NCBI RefSeq assembly: GCF_000733945.1
Contig: NZ_JPOL01000002.1
Span: 3,535,001 to 3,599,000, forward strand
Source: Flavimarina sp. Hel_I_48
GTDB lineage: Bacteria > Bacteroidota > Bacteroidia > Flavobacteriales > Flavobacteriaceae
Direction: 5' to 3'
Length of the DNA: 64,000 bases
Both the position numbers and the translations under genes were made by a program. The notes under the pieces are model-generated. The model saw only the letters and a program-made list of their open reading frames with translations, was not told the DNA's origin and did not search any database. This document shows positions 35,249 to 44,856 of the stretch, piece by piece (position 1 is the first letter of the stretch; each line of letters starts with the position of its first letter).

Positions 35249-36301
35249 ATGAAAATAGAAGATTTTAATATCAAAAGCCTTATACGTCCCAATGTGGAGC
35301 GTATGAAACCTTATTCTTCCGCTCGGGATGAATTCAAGGATTTCAAGGAGGATATGGTTTTTCTAGATGCGAATGAAAATCCTTTTGAAAATGGGGTGAA
35401 CCGCTATCCAGATCCGCGACAGGCGACTTTAAAATCCCATCTGTCCACCTTAAAAAGGGTTCCCGTTGATCAGATTCTTTTTGGCAATGGTAGTGATGAA
35501 GTGCTTGACTTGATCTTCAGGGCTTTTTGTGAACCGCGGCAGGACAATGTGATCACGCTCCCACCCACGTATGGCATGTACGGCGTACTCGCAGATACAA
35601 ACGATGTTGGCAATAAGGAAGTGCTTTTAAATACAGATTTTGAACCTGATATAGACGCGATTTTAAACGCGGTAGACGCAAATACAAAACTTATTTTTCT
35701 ATGTTCGCCAAACAACCCTACGGGAAATAGATTTGAAGATAAAGCGATAGAAAAACTGCTCAGCAATTTTAAGGGTTTGGTCGTCATTGATGAAGCTTAC
35801 GCAGACTTTTCTTCAGCTGAAAGTTGGTCAACGCGCCTGCATGATTATCCTAATCTCATCGTCACCCAGACACTCTCAAAAGCCTATGGTATGGCGGGTA
35901 TACGCCTGGGTATTTGTTTTGCTTCCGAAGAAATCATTGAGGTTTTGCACAAGATAAAACCACCCTACAACGTTAATGAACTTACCCAAAAAAAGGCTTT
36001 ACAGCGTATAATGGATGAAAATGTGGTTCAAAAAGAAATAAATACTATTCTTGAAGAACGCGAAAAACTGCTTAAAACGCTCAAAAATGTCCCTTTTGTG
36101 GCCAAAATTTACCCTTCTGAAGCCAATTTTATCCTTGCCAAAGTTGATGATGCCAATAAACGCTACGACCAATTATTGACTGAAGGAATTGTGGTACGCA
36201 ACCGCAGCAAACAGCCCCTGTGTGAGAATTCACTGCGTTTTACGGTAGGCACGACTGTAGAAAACAGTAAATTAATTGAAGTTTTAAATAAATTGAACTA
36301 A
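35249..36301 (+). CDS. hisC: Histidinol-phosphate aminotransferase
   Basis: A 350-residue PLP enzyme of fold type I. 'SPNNPTGN' at 153-160, 'VIDEAYADF' at 179-187 and the PLP lysine K211 in 'TLSKAYGMAGIRLG' are intact. The N-terminal 'DANENPFENG' fits HisC rather than other class II aminotransferases. It converts imidazole-acetol phosphate to histidinol phosphate. It is 21 bases after hisD. Confidence 0.96.
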   Translation: MKIEDFNIKSLIRPNVERMKPYSSARDEFKDFKEDMVFLDANENPFENGVNRYPDPRQATLKSHLSTLKRVPVDQILFGNGSDEVLDLIFRAFCEPRQDNVITLPPTYGMYGVLADTNDVGNKEVLLNTDFEPDIDAILNAVDANTKLIFLCSPNNPTGNRFEDKAIEKLLSNFKGLVVIDEAYADFSSAESWSTRLHDYPNLIVTQTLSKAYGMAGIRLGICFASEEIIEVLHKIKPPYNVNELTQKKALQRIMDENVVQKEINTILEEREKLLKTLKNVPFVAKIYPSEANFILAKVDDANKRYDQLLTEGIVVRNRSKQPLCENSLRFTVGTTVENSKLIEVLNKLN

Positions 36302-36362
36302 ACTTTACAACGATAAGCTGAGAAGTCAGTTTTGGTTTGAATAATAGATTCCGAATAAAGCG

Positions 36363-37502
36363 ATGAACAAGAAAAAAGTACTTTTTATAGACCGGGACGG
36401 CACCATGATTAAAGAAACTGTTGATGAACAGATTGATGCTTTTGATAAAATGGTATTTTATCCCAGTGTCTTTACCTATCTGGGTAAAATAGCGAAGGAA
36501 CTGGGTTATGAACTGGCGATGATCACAAACCAGGATGGTTTGGGAACAGAGGCTTTTCCTGAGGAAACGTTTTGGCCTGTTCATAATTTTATAATGAAAG
36601 CTTTTGAGAATGAAGGGGTCGTTTTTGACGATGTTTTTATAGATCGTACGTTTCCTCACGAAAACGCAGATACGCGTAAACCTGGCACCGGATTGCTGAA
36701 AAAGTATTTTACCGAAGACTACGATCTTAAAAATTCGTTTGTCATTGGCGACCGACTCACCGATATGGAACTCGCTAAAAACCTGGGTGCAAAAGGTATT
36801 TTTATTGATGACAAAACACATCTGGGCGAATCGGAAATTACCATTAACCGTGGGGAAATAGATGATTTTATTGCATTGTCAAGTAATAACTGGCAGGAAA
36901 TCTATGAATTTTTGAAGCTGGAGGCGCGTACTTCAGAAATTTCGAGAAAAACCAATGAAACCGATATTTATATCAAACTCAACCTTGATGGCACCGGTAA
37001 AAGCAAAATTGATACGGGTCTGGCCTTTTTTGACCATATGCTGGATCAGGTTTCACGCCATGGTGCCATGGACTTAGAGATTAAAGTGAACGGTGACCTG
37101 GAAGTTGATGAACACCACACGATTGAAGATACAGCGATCGCGCTGGGCGAACTGTTCAGCAAAGCGCTGGGCAACAAGCTGGGCATTGAGCGTTATGGTT
37201 TTTGCCTTCCCATGGATGATTGTTTGGCACAGGCTGCAATTGATTTTGGCGGCCGCAACTGGCTGGTTTGGGAAGCAGGTTTCAAGAGGGAAAAAATAGG
37301 GGAAATGCCTACGGAAATGTTCTATCATTTCTTTAAATCCTTTACTGATGGTGCAAAGGCAAATCTTAACATCAAGGCAGAGGGAACAAATGAGCATCAT
37401 AAAATTGAAGCTATTTTCAAAGCCTTTGCAAAAGCGATAAAAATGGCAGTCAAACGTGATCCTGAGCGTATGTGGCTTCCCAGTACGAAGGGTGTTTTGT
37501 AG
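36363..37502 (+). CDS. hisB: Bifunctional histidinol-phosphatase / imidazoleglycerol-phosphate dehydratase
   Basis: 379 residues. The N-terminal HAD phosphatase (1-165) has the nucleophile/acid pair D10/D12 in 'FIDRDGT' and the late '[12 protein letters not shown]' motif. The C-terminal IGP dehydratase starts near residue 190 and has the metal-binding '[11 protein letters not shown]' and '[12 protein letters not shown]' motifs. The fusion is common in Bacteroidota and Enterobacteria. It is 61 bases after hisC. An inverted-repeat element follows its stop codon directly. Confidence 0.97.
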   Translation: MNKKKVLFIDRDGTMIKETVDEQIDAFDKMVFYPSVFTYLGKIAKELGYELAMITNQDGLGTEAFPEETFWPVHNFIMKAFENEGVVFDDVFIDRTFPHENADTRKPGTGLLKKYFTEDYDLKNSFVIGDRLTDMELAKNLGAKGIFIDDKTHLGESEITINRGEIDDFIALSSNNWQEIYEFLKLEARTSEISRKTNETDIYIKLNLDGTGKSKIDTGLAFFDHMLDQVSRHGAMDLEIKVNGDLEVDEHHTIEDTAIALGELFSKALGNKLGIERYGFCLPMDDCLAQAAIDFGGRNWLVWEAGFKREKIGEMPTEMFYHFFKSFTDGAKANLNIKAEGTNEHHKIEAIFKAFAKAIKMAVKRDPERMWLPSTKGVL

Positions 37503-37508
37503 ATTCAT

Positions 37509-37620
37509 CTCCCTAACCCCCTAAGGGGGAATAGTTAAAAGTAAATAAATGATTGAGAATAAAAAATTAGATAAGTCATCCACAAAAAACTTGGCTCCTC
37601 CTTCGGGGGCAGGGGGGTTG
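37509..37620. repeat. Inverted-repeat element at the hisB-hisH junction
   Basis: The left arm CTCCCTAACCCCCTAAGGGG (from 37509) and the right arm, whose reverse complement reads CCCCCCTGCCCCCGAAGGAG (37594-37619), are imperfect inverted copies around an AT-rich core of about 65 bases. The G/C-rich arms in this AT-rich genome are the type of small, possibly MITE-like element seen between flavobacterial genes, from memory. The right arm runs straight into the first codons of the hisH frame, where an ATG would be expected. Confidence 0.7.
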
Positions 37621-38192
37621 TCATCATCAATTATGGAGCTGGCAATATACAGAGTTTAAAATTTGCTTTTAAACGCCTGGGCGTTGAAGCTGTGCTCAGC
37701 CACGATGAAGAAGAAATACGCAACGCAGACCGCGTCATTTTTCCTGGTGTGGGCGAGGCAAAAAGCGCAATGGCCAAATTAAAAGATACCGGTCTGGATA
37801 GCGTTATACCCACGCTTACCCAACCTGTCTTAGGCATCTGCCTTGGCATGCAGCTGATGTGTAACAGCACTACGGAAGGAAATACGAAAGGTTTGGGTAT
37901 TTTTGATGTGGATGTGGTTCGGTTTGAAAATACGGTAAAAGTGCCGCAAATAGGTTGGAACCAGATTACCGACTTGAAAACCGATCTTTTTAAAGATATT
38001 CCCGAGGCGAGTTATATGTATCTTGTCCATAGTTTTTATGCGAAAAAGTGTTCAGAAGCGATCGCTTTTACAGAGTACGGTCTCGAGTATGCATCTGCTT
38101 TAAATAAGGATAATTTTTACGGCGCGCAGTTTCATCCGGAGAAAAGTTCAAAAGTTGGTGAACAGATTTTAAAGAATTTCCTTTCCATTTAA
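37617..38192 (+). CDS. hisH: Imidazole glycerol phosphate synthase glutaminase subunit, start unclear
   Basis: The conserved HisH N-terminus 'VVIINYGAGNIQSLKFAF' begins at 37617, followed by the class I glutaminase motif 'GICLGMQLM' with the catalytic Cys and the late 'QFHPEKSS' His-Glu pair. HisH feeds ammonia to HisF. In this frame there is no ATG, GTG or TTG between the upstream stop (37572) and GTG 37692, and starting at 37692 would delete the conserved first strand. An ATG at 37549 in another frame leads into a G6 run (37612-37617). One extra G there would join it to the hisH frame. The start may thus involve a frameshift, a non-canonical codon or a sequencing slip. Confidence 0.85.
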   Translation, partial: VVIINYGAGNIQSLKFAFKRLGVEAVLSHDEEEIRNADRVIFPGVGEAKSAMAKLKDTGLDSVIPTLTQPVLGICLGMQLMCNSTTEGNTKGLGIFDVDVVRFENTVKVPQIGWNQITDLKTDLFKDIPEASYMYLVHSFYAKKCSEAIAFTEYGLEYASALNKDNFYGAQFHPEKSSKVGEQILKNFLSI

Positions 38193-38201
38193 AAGAAAAA
38201 T

Positions 38202-38939
38202 ATGCGAATAATACCCGCAATAGATATTATAGACGGTAAATGTGTGCGCCTTTCCAAGGGTGATTATGCGACAAAAAAAGTATACAATGAGAACCCTCTG
38301 GAAGTAGCAAAGCACTTCGAGGCTCATGGGATCACGTACTTACACCTTGTAGATCTTGACGGCGCAAAGAGCAAGCATATTGTAAATCATACGATTTTAG
38401 AACAAATAACAGGCAAAACGAGCTTAAAAGTAGATTTTGGCGGTGGATTAAAGACTGATGAGGATTTGCGCATCGCCTTTGAATGTGGCGCGAATCAAAT
38501 TACCGGAGGAAGTATCGCGGTTAAAGATCCAGATGTTTTTGAAGGATGGATTCAGAAGTTTGGCGATGAAAAGATAATTCTTGGCGCTGACGCTACAGAT
38601 GAAAAGGTAGCGGTTAGTGGATGGACGGAAGAATCCAATGAAAAACTGGTTCCTTTTATACAAAAATACCAGCAAAAAGGCATTAAATACGTGATTTGTA
38701 CAGATATCAGCAAAGATGGTATGCTTGAAGGTCCGGCGTTTGATCTTTATAAAAAGATACTTGAAGAAGCAGAAAATGCTGATAATCCCTTAAAATTGAT
38801 CGCTTCTGGCGGAATTTCTGAATTCGACGAATTACCAAAACTTGCCCAGTTAGGCTGTCATGGAACCATAATTGGCAAGGCCATTTATGAGAACAGAATC
38901 ACCCTTAAGCAGCTTGAAAAATTCATCCTTCAGTTTTAG
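38202..38939 (+). CDS. hisA: ProFAR isomerase
   Basis: A 245-residue half-barrel-duplicated TIM barrel. The N-terminal '[15 protein letters not shown]' carries the catalytic Asp and phosphate-binding residues. The mirror half includes '[15 protein letters not shown]' with the second catalytic Asp. It isomerises ProFAR to PRFAR. It is 9 bases after hisH and 30 before hisF, in the usual order. Confidence 0.96.
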   Translation: MRIIPAIDIIDGKCVRLSKGDYATKKVYNENPLEVAKHFEAHGITYLHLVDLDGAKSKHIVNHTILEQITGKTSLKVDFGGGLKTDEDLRIAFECGANQITGGSIAVKDPDVFEGWIQKFGDEKIILGADATDEKVAVSGWTEESNEKLVPFIQKYQQKGIKYVICTDISKDGMLEGPAFDLYKKILEEAENADNPLKLIASGGISEFDELPKLAQLGCHGTIIGKAIYENRITLKQLEKFILQF

Positions 38940-38969
38940 GATGTAAGAAATAACAAAATAAGAAAAGCA

Positions 38970-39725
38970 GTGCTCACAAAACGCATCATTCCCTGTCTCG
39001 ATATTAAAAACGGAAGAACCGTAAAAGGTATTAATTTTGTAGATCTTCGCGATGCGGGCGATCCAGTTGAACTTGCCGCAAAATATGCAGAAACCGGTGC
39101 TGACGAACTCGTATTTCTCGATATTTCTGCCACGGAAGAGAGACGCAAAACCCTGGCCAAACTCGTAAACAGGGTTGCGGAAAAAATCAACATTCCGTTT
39201 ACCGTGGGCGGTGGAATTTCAAGTGTGGAAGACGTTGATGTTCTTTTACAGAACGGAGCGGATAAAGTCTCAATCAACTCCGCGGCGGTACGCAATCCAC
39301 AATTGATCAATGATCTGGCGGCTAAATTTGGTTCGCAGTGTGTGGTCGTTGCCATAGATGCAAAACAAATAAATGGAAGGTGGATCGTGCATCTTATGGG
39401 TGGAAAAACGCCCACCGAACATGACCTTTTTGACTGGGCGAAAGAAGTAGAGCAACGCGGGGCAGGGGAAATTTTGTTTACTTCCATGAATAATGACGGC
39501 ACTAAAAATGGTTTTGCCAATATCGCTTTGGCAAAACTCTCCCAAGATCTTAACATTCCCATTATTGCTTCCGGCGGGGCCGGAAACGTGCAGCATTTTA
39601 TTGACGCTTTTAAAGAAGGCAAAGCCGATGCTGCCCTAGCGGCAAGTGTTTTCCATTTCAAGGAAATTGAAATACCAGATTTAAAGAAACAATTGCAGGA
39701 AGCCAAAATCTCCATGCGGATTTAA
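38970..39725 (+). CDS. hisF: Imidazole glycerol phosphate synthase cyclase subunit
   Basis: A 251-residue TIM-barrel cyclase. The start is GTG at 38970: the conserved '[19 protein letters not shown]' begins right after it and no ATG lies nearby. Catalytic residues are D11 in the first strand ('CLDIK') and the Asp in 'VVVAIDAKQ'. It forms a complex with HisH and uses the ammonia HisH makes, producing IGP and AICAR. Confidence 0.96.
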   Translation: MLTKRIIPCLDIKNGRTVKGINFVDLRDAGDPVELAAKYAETGADELVFLDISATEERRKTLAKLVNRVAEKINIPFTVGGGISSVEDVDVLLQNGADKVSINSAAVRNPQLINDLAAKFGSQCVVVAIDAKQINGRWIVHLMGGKTPTEHDLFDWAKEVEQRGAGEILFTSMNNDGTKNGFANIALAKLSQDLNIPIIASGGAGNVQHFIDAFKEGKADAALAASVFHFKEIEIPDLKKQLQEAKISMRI

Positions 39726-39778
39726 GAAATAATCCTCTTGAAAACTCCTCTAATTTTAACGCAAGTAATACGATTAAA

Positions 39779-40375
39779 ATGCAAATAAAATACAATAGCG
39801 ACGGTCTTGTACCGGCAATCATACAGGATGCCAAAACAAAAAATGTACTTATGCTGGGCTACATGAACGAAGAAGCTTTCCTTAAAACAAACGAACTTAA
39901 GAAAGTCACTTTCTACAGCCGAAGCAAGAAAAGACTATGGACAAAAGGGGAGGAGAGCGGTAATTTTCTTGAGTTGGTCACCATTAAGAACGATTGTGAT
40001 AATGACACCTTGCTCATTACCGTTAATCCCGTAGGTCCCACGTGTCATACCGGTACAGCTACCTGCTGGGGAGGGGAAAACAAACAGGATTTTGGTTTTT
40101 TCAGTGATCTGGAACATGTTATTGAAGACCGAAAGAAAAACAGCGCTAACGACAATAGTTATGTGGCAAGCCTTTTTAGAAGCGGAATCAATAAAATTGC
40201 ACAAAAAGTAGGTGAAGAAGCGGTAGAAACGGTAATTGAAGCAAAAGATGATAATGACGATTTGTTCTTAAATGAAAGTGCAGACTTGCTATTTCACTAT
40301 CTTATTTTGCTCAAGGCTAAAGGTTTTGGCTTAAAAGATATAGAAAACGTTCTTTTAGACCGAAAAAAAGACTGA
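39779..40375 (+). CDS. hisIE: Bifunctional phosphoribosyl-AMP cyclohydrolase / phosphoribosyl-ATP pyrophosphatase
   Basis: 198 residues: HisI in about 1-105 ('[12 protein letters not shown]', '[18 protein letters not shown]', zinc Cys in 'NDCDNDTLL' and '[11 protein letters not shown]') and HisE in about 112-198 ('[20 protein letters not shown]'). It carries out the second and third steps of histidine synthesis and ends the set hisGDCBHAF(IE). Confidence 0.96.
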   Translation: MQIKYNSDGLVPAIIQDAKTKNVLMLGYMNEEAFLKTNELKKVTFYSRSKKRLWTKGEESGNFLELVTIKNDCDNDTLLITVNPVGPTCHTGTATCWGGENKQDFGFFSDLEHVIEDRKKNSANDNSYVASLFRSGINKIAQKVGEEAVETVIEAKDDNDDLFLNESADLLFHYLILLKAKGFGLKDIENVLLDRKKD

Positions 40376-40412
40376 TTTCAACCAATTTTTAAACCAAAAC
40401 ACCACTTTATAA

Positions 40413-41099
40413 ATGGCTGTCCAACTCAACGAAGATATTTTTAAATTTCTGAATGCCTTAAAAGAAAACAATCAACGCGAATGGATGGCAGAGAACAAGC
40501 CGTGGTATCTTAAAAACGAAGCGCTTTTAAAGTCATTTTATGGCGAAATTCAGGACGGGCTGAACACATTTGATCATATTGAGAAAACAAAGGTGTTTAG
40601 GATTCACCGGGATGTTCGGTTCAGTAAAAATAAGACGCCGTACAATGTGCATCGCAGCGCAAGTTTTAGCAGGGAAGGTGCACACAGGCGTGGCGGGTAT
40701 TACTTGCGTATAGAACCGGGCGGAAAATCAAGAATGGCAGGCGGCTTTTTCAATCCGAACCCGGCTGATTTAAAACGTATCCGTAAAGAATTTGAAGTAG
40801 ATGCAGCGCCTATACGGACTATTCTCAATGCTACGAAGTTTAAAAAAGCCTTTAGTGGTTTAAATACCAATAATCAGGTAAAAACAGCACCGCGAGGTTT
40901 TGATATAGAAAACCCTGCGAACGATTTGATTAAAAATAAAAGCTTCGTAGTGAGTCACTCCTTTTCAGATCAAGAAGTGCTTTCAGCAAATTTTAAAGAA
41001 CAACTACTTGACCATTACAGGTTATTACAGCCTTTTTTTGAATATATGAGCGAAGTACTCACCACAGATTTAAACGGGGCATCCTTACTTAATCAGTAA
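40413..41099 (+). CDS. DUF2461 domain protein
   Basis: A 228-residue protein of the DUF2461 (TIGR02453) family, recognised from 'FLNALKENNQREWMAENKPW' and 'VFRIHRDVRFSKNKTPYNVH' with 'RRGGYYLRIEPGGKSRMAGG' after it. Function unknown. It starts 37 bases after hisIE and may be read through from the his operon. Its last 11 bases overlap the convergent histidine kinase gene. Confidence 0.88.
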   Translation: MAVQLNEDIFKFLNALKENNQREWMAENKPWYLKNEALLKSFYGEIQDGLNTFDHIEKTKVFRIHRDVRFSKNKTPYNVHRSASFSREGAHRRGGYYLRIEPGGKSRMAGGFFNPNPADLKRIRKEFEVDAAPIRTILNATKFKKAFSGLNTNNQVKTAPRGFDIENPANDLIKNKSFVVSHSFSDQEVLSANFKEQLLDHYRLLQPFFEYMSEVLTTDLNGASLLNQ

Positions 41100-42252
41100 C
41101 CATCATATCTTTTGGAAAATTGATATAAATGGTAGTACCCACCTCATCATTGGTTTTGAAGGATATGCTGCCACCATGCGTTTCTGTGATCAATTTTGCG
41201 ATATAAGTTCCCAGACCGGTACCTTTATCTTTACCTGCGGTTGTATATTTTTCAAAAAAATTATCACGCATAGTATCAGGAATAAGTCCTTGATTTGTAA
41301 CTTCGATAAGCAAACTCTTATCTGTATTGACAGAAATATTCACAGTCGCCTTTTTTGGTGAGGCTTCCGCAGCGTTGTTCAGCAAGTTTTTGAAAAGGCG
41401 TTTTATGTAAAACCTATCTGCATTGAGTTCTAGTTGCTGGCCTTCTTTTTCAAGTTCTCTTCCATCCAGAAAATATTGAGGCGAAATTTCTTTATCTACA
41501 TTATTTTCTATTATTTCCTGCATTTGAAATTTTATCACCTCAAACAGATCAAAATTTTGCATCTTGGGCTTATAATTACCACCTTCCATCTTGGCATAAC
41601 CATTAGAAGCTTCAAGCAATTCTAAAGTGTCGTTGCCAATGTTTTTAATCATTTTCAGCCATTTTAGTTGATCTTCTGTAGGTTTAGAATTTTCTAAAAT
41701 ACTCGCTATACTTACTATCGCGCCTAAATTGTTGCGCATATCATGTTCTGCCAGTTCTTTGGCATTATCCTGTGCGGTAATTTTGCTTTCTAAAATTTCA
41801 ATGGTTAGACGCAGTTTATTGAGTGTGTCATCAATATCTTTCGCCCGTACCACAAGTGTCATCTTACGAGGTTTCTTGTCAACCTCTCCATCCATATATG
41901 CAGCATTAGTAACTATGTCAAATTTTTTGCCATATTTATCCTGAACCGTCCATTTTCCTCTAAGTTCAAACTTTTTACTTAAAAAGTCCTCATGTAATTT
42001 CTCCAGGACGGGCCGTTCCGCTTTTGGAACAACCATGGTAAATTCTTTGCCTATAAGTTCATCAGAACTATATTTGTAAATATCGCAATACGCTTGGTTG
42101 ACATCTGTAAAAAAACCCTGTTCATTGGTAATACAGATACCTATGGGCATTTCATTAAAAACTTTATAGGAAAGATCATTATCTTTCTCAAATGCACTTT
42201 TTATAAATTGCAAATCTAGAGCGGTTTTAGAAACCTTTGAATTTGAGGACAT
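41089..42252 (-). CDS. Cytosolic PAS-domain sensor histidine kinase
   Basis: 387 residues without a membrane helix. A PAS domain (about 28-140) is followed by a dimerisation helix with phosphoacceptor H170 in 'AEHDMRNNLGAIV' and an ATPase domain with an N-box near 285 ('RLFKNLLNNAAEASP') and a G-box 'DKGTGLGTYIAKLI'. It is an orphan: no response regulator lies beside it. The signal sensed by the PAS domain is not evident. Confidence 0.88.
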   Translation of the reverse strand: MSSNSKVSKTALDLQFIKSAFEKDNDLSYKVFNEMPIGICITNEQGFFTDVNQAYCDIYKYSSDELIGKEFTMVVPKAERPVLEKLHEDFLSKKFELRGKWTVQDKYGKKFDIVTNAAYMDGEVDKKPRKMTLVVRAKDIDDTLNKLRLTIEILESKITAQDNAKELAEHDMRNNLGAIVSIASILENSKPTEDQLKWLKMIKNIGNDTLELLEASNGYAKMEGGNYKPKMQNFDLFEVIKFQMQEIIENNVDKEISPQYFLDGRELEKEGQQLELNADRFYIKRLFKNLLNNAAEASPKKATVNISVNTDKSLLIEVTNQGLIPDTMRDNFFEKYTTAGKDKGTGLGTYIAKLITETHGGSISFKTNDEVGTTIYINFPKDMMVTD

Positions 42253-42438
42253 TTAGCAATTATTATTGTTGAAAATAATAGTTTATTTTTTTAAAAGTTT
42301 AAAAGTAATTAATTATCTGTTATTTTATGCTTTCCAACGATGTTTTAACAGCGAAATAGTGTGAATTGTTAATTACTTTGGTCAACTACAGATGGCTTAA
42401 AAGTTTTCAAATGGTTAAATTAGCGAACATTCAAAAAG

Positions 42439-44292
42439 ATGGCAGAAGAAACAAAGTACACCGAAGATAATATTCGCTCCTTAGACTGGAAAGAACATAT
42501 ACGTATGCGCCCGGGTATGTATATAGGAAAGTTGGGCGATGGTTCTAGCGGTGATGATGGTATTTACATCTTGCTAAAAGAAGTTCTTGACAATTCTATT
42601 GATGAATTTGTCATGGGAGCTGGCAAAACCATTGAGGTGAGCATACAGGGCAGTCGCGTGATCGTGCGGGATTATGGCCGTGGTATCCCGCTGGGAAAGG
42701 TGGTTGACGTGGTTTCAAAAATGAATACCGGTGGTAAATATGATTCCAAGGCTTTTAAAAAATCTGTTGGTCTCAATGGTGTGGGTACAAAAGCCGTCAA
42801 TGCCTTATCAGAATATTTTAGGGTAGAGTCTTCCCGTGATGGAAAATCAGCTTCTGCGGAATTTGCACAGGGAAACCTTACAGAGGAAGAATTCCTGGAA
42901 GAAACCTCCCGCAGAAAAGGAACCAAAGTAACCTTTGTTCCCGATGAGATTATCTTTAAAAAATATAAATACCGTAATGAGTATGTTGAGAAAATGCTCA
43001 AAAATTATGTGTATTTAAATCCAGGTCTTACCATTGTTTTCAACGGGGAGAAATTTTATTCAGAAAACGGACTAAAAGATTTACTGGGCGAGAGCATTGA
43101 TGTTAGTGATATGGTTTATCCTATTATCCACTTACGTGGCGAGGATATTGAAGTGGCGATCACGCATAGCCGAACACAATATTCAGAAGAATATCACTCG
43201 TTTGTTAATGGACAGAACACCACACAGGGTGGTACGCACCAGGCGGCTTTCCGGGAATCGATTGTAAAGACCATACGTGATTTTTATGGAAAGAATTACG
43301 ACGCCTCAGACGTAAGAAAATCTATCGTTTCCGCAGTAAGTATTAAGGTGATGGAACCGGTTTTTGAATCACAGACCAAGACAAAACTGGGTTCTACGGA
43401 TATGGGCGGTGAATTGCCTACGGTGCGAACCTATATCAATGATTTTCTTAAGCGCAACCTGGACAATTACCTGCATAAAAACCCGGATACGGCAGAGCAG
43501 CTGCAACGCAAAATATTACAGGCAGAGCGCGAGCGTAAAGACCTGAGTGGCATCCGGAAATTAGCCAAAGACCGCGCGAAAAAAGCGAGTTTGCATAACA
43601 AAAAACTCCGGGATTGCCGTATCCATTTAGTGGACAGTAAAAAAGAGCGCAATCTGGAAAGCACGCTTTTCATAACGGAAGGGGATTCTGCTTCGGGATC
43701 GATTACCAAGTCGCGCGATGTTAATACCCAGGCGGTTTTCAGCCTGCGGGGCAAGCCGCTCAATTCCTATAACATGAGCAAAAAAATTGTTTATGAAAAC
43801 GAAGAATTCAACTTATTGCAGGCAGCGCTCAATATTGAAGAATCCATTGAAGATTTAAGGTATAACAACATTGTGATAGCTACAGATGCAGACGTTGACG
43901 GGATGCACATCCGGTTGTTACTGATTACTTTTTTCCTTCAGTTTTTTCCGGAATTGATCAAAGAAAACCACCTTTATATATTGGAAACCCCACTTTTTAG
44001 GGTACGGAACAAGAAAAAAACAATCTATTGTTACAGCGAGCAGGAACGCCGCGATGCCATGGAAGAACTGAGCGGGAAACCAGAAATAACGCGATTTAAA
44101 GGTTTAGGTGAAATCTCACCAGATGAATTCAAACATTTTATAGGTGATAATATTCGATTGGCGCCGGTCATGCTTGAAAAAGGAATGTCTATTGAAGAAA
44201 TCCTTTCCTTTTATATGGGCAAAAACACGCCAGACCGACAAAAATTTATAATAGAAAACTTAAAAGTTGAACTTGATCCCGTTTCGGCTTAA
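42439..44292 (+). CDS. parE: DNA topoisomerase IV subunit B
   Basis: A 617-residue GHKL ATPase/TOPRIM protein. The N-box is '[11 protein letters not shown]'. The glycine motif '[11 protein letters not shown]' and the TOPRIM residues 'EGDSASGS' (near 414) and 'DADVDGMH' (near 483) are complete. Its short length and company with a GyrA-like 884-residue subunit suggest topoisomerase IV rather than gyrase. It decatenates replicated chromosomes. The operon continues with a macrodomain gene after 11 bases. Confidence 0.93.
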   Translation: MAEETKYTEDNIRSLDWKEHIRMRPGMYIGKLGDGSSGDDGIYILLKEVLDNSIDEFVMGAGKTIEVSIQGSRVIVRDYGRGIPLGKVVDVVSKMNTGGKYDSKAFKKSVGLNGVGTKAVNALSEYFRVESSRDGKSASAEFAQGNLTEEEFLEETSRRKGTKVTFVPDEIIFKKYKYRNEYVEKMLKNYVYLNPGLTIVFNGEKFYSENGLKDLLGESIDVSDMVYPIIHLRGEDIEVAITHSRTQYSEEYHSFVNGQNTTQGGTHQAAFRESIVKTIRDFYGKNYDASDVRKSIVSAVSIKVMEPVFESQTKTKLGSTDMGGELPTVRTYINDFLKRNLDNYLHKNPDTAEQLQRKILQAERERKDLSGIRKLAKDRAKKASLHNKKLRDCRIHLVDSKKERNLESTLFITEGDSASGSITKSRDVNTQAVFSLRGKPLNSYNMSKKIVYENEEFNLLQAALNIEESIEDLRYNNIVIATDADVDGMHIRLLLITFFLQFFPELIKENHLYILETPLFRVRNKKKTIYCYSEQERRDAMEELSGKPEITRFKGLGEISPDEFKHFIGDNIRLAPVMLEKGMSIEEILSFYMGKNTPDRQKFIIENLKVELDPVSA

Positions 44293-44303
44293 AAAGAAAT
44301 TAC

Positions 44304-44816
44304 ATGATTATTGAACTGGTACAAGGTGATATTACGAAGATCCAAGTTGATGCGATCGTAAATGCGGCAAATAGCGCGCTGCGTGGCGGGGGTGGTGTTG
44401 ACGGTGCCATTCACGCGGCCGGCGGAAGCGAAATTCTTGAAGAATGCATGCAAATTAGAGGAGGCTGCCCGGTAGGCGAAGCACGAATCACCACTGCCGG
44501 AAAATTACCGGCAAAAAAGGTGATTCATACGGTGGGTCCGCAATGGGGCAAAGAAGATAAGGAAGAAGAAAAACTGGCCAATTGTTATATAAACAGCCTG
44601 GAATTGGCAAGAAAACACGGTCTGAACAGCATTGCTTTTCCTAATATAAGTACCGGTATCTATCATTTTCCGAAGCAAAAAGCGGCTGAAATTGCCATAA
44701 AAACGGTAAAAAAGAACATAAAACCCGGTCAGGAAGTGTTTTTTGTTTGTTATGATGATGAAAATTTTGCTATATATAAACAAGAACTTCAGGCGCACGC
44801 GGCGCAGGACCAATAA
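44304..44816 (+). CDS. Macrodomain protein, O-acetyl-ADP-ribose deacetylase-like
   Basis: 170 residues forming a single macrodomain of the MacroD/YmdB type: '[23 protein letters not shown]' (in part), then '[22 protein letters not shown]' and '[14 protein letters not shown]'. The catalytic Asp of 'GGGVDGAIH' and the loop 'STGIYHFP' are intact. It removes ADP-ribose groups or deacetylates O-acetyl-ADP-ribose. It lies between parE and parC, 11 bases after one and 40 before the other. Confidence 0.92.
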   Translation: MIIELVQGDITKIQVDAIVNAANSALRGGGGVDGAIHAAGGSEILEECMQIRGGCPVGEARITTAGKLPAKKVIHTVGPQWGKEDKEEEKLANCYINSLELARKHGLNSIAFPNISTGIYHFPKQKAAEIAIKTVKKNIKPGQEVFFVCYDDENFAIYKQELQAHAAQDQ

Positions 44817-44856
44817 AATAAAGCACAACCTTTAGAAACTTCCGGAAGAAGCAACA

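Noticed and set aside
37549..37692. A separate small gene from ATG 37549
   Set aside because: It is inside the inverted-repeat element and ends soon after; only its possible fusion to hisH is of interest.
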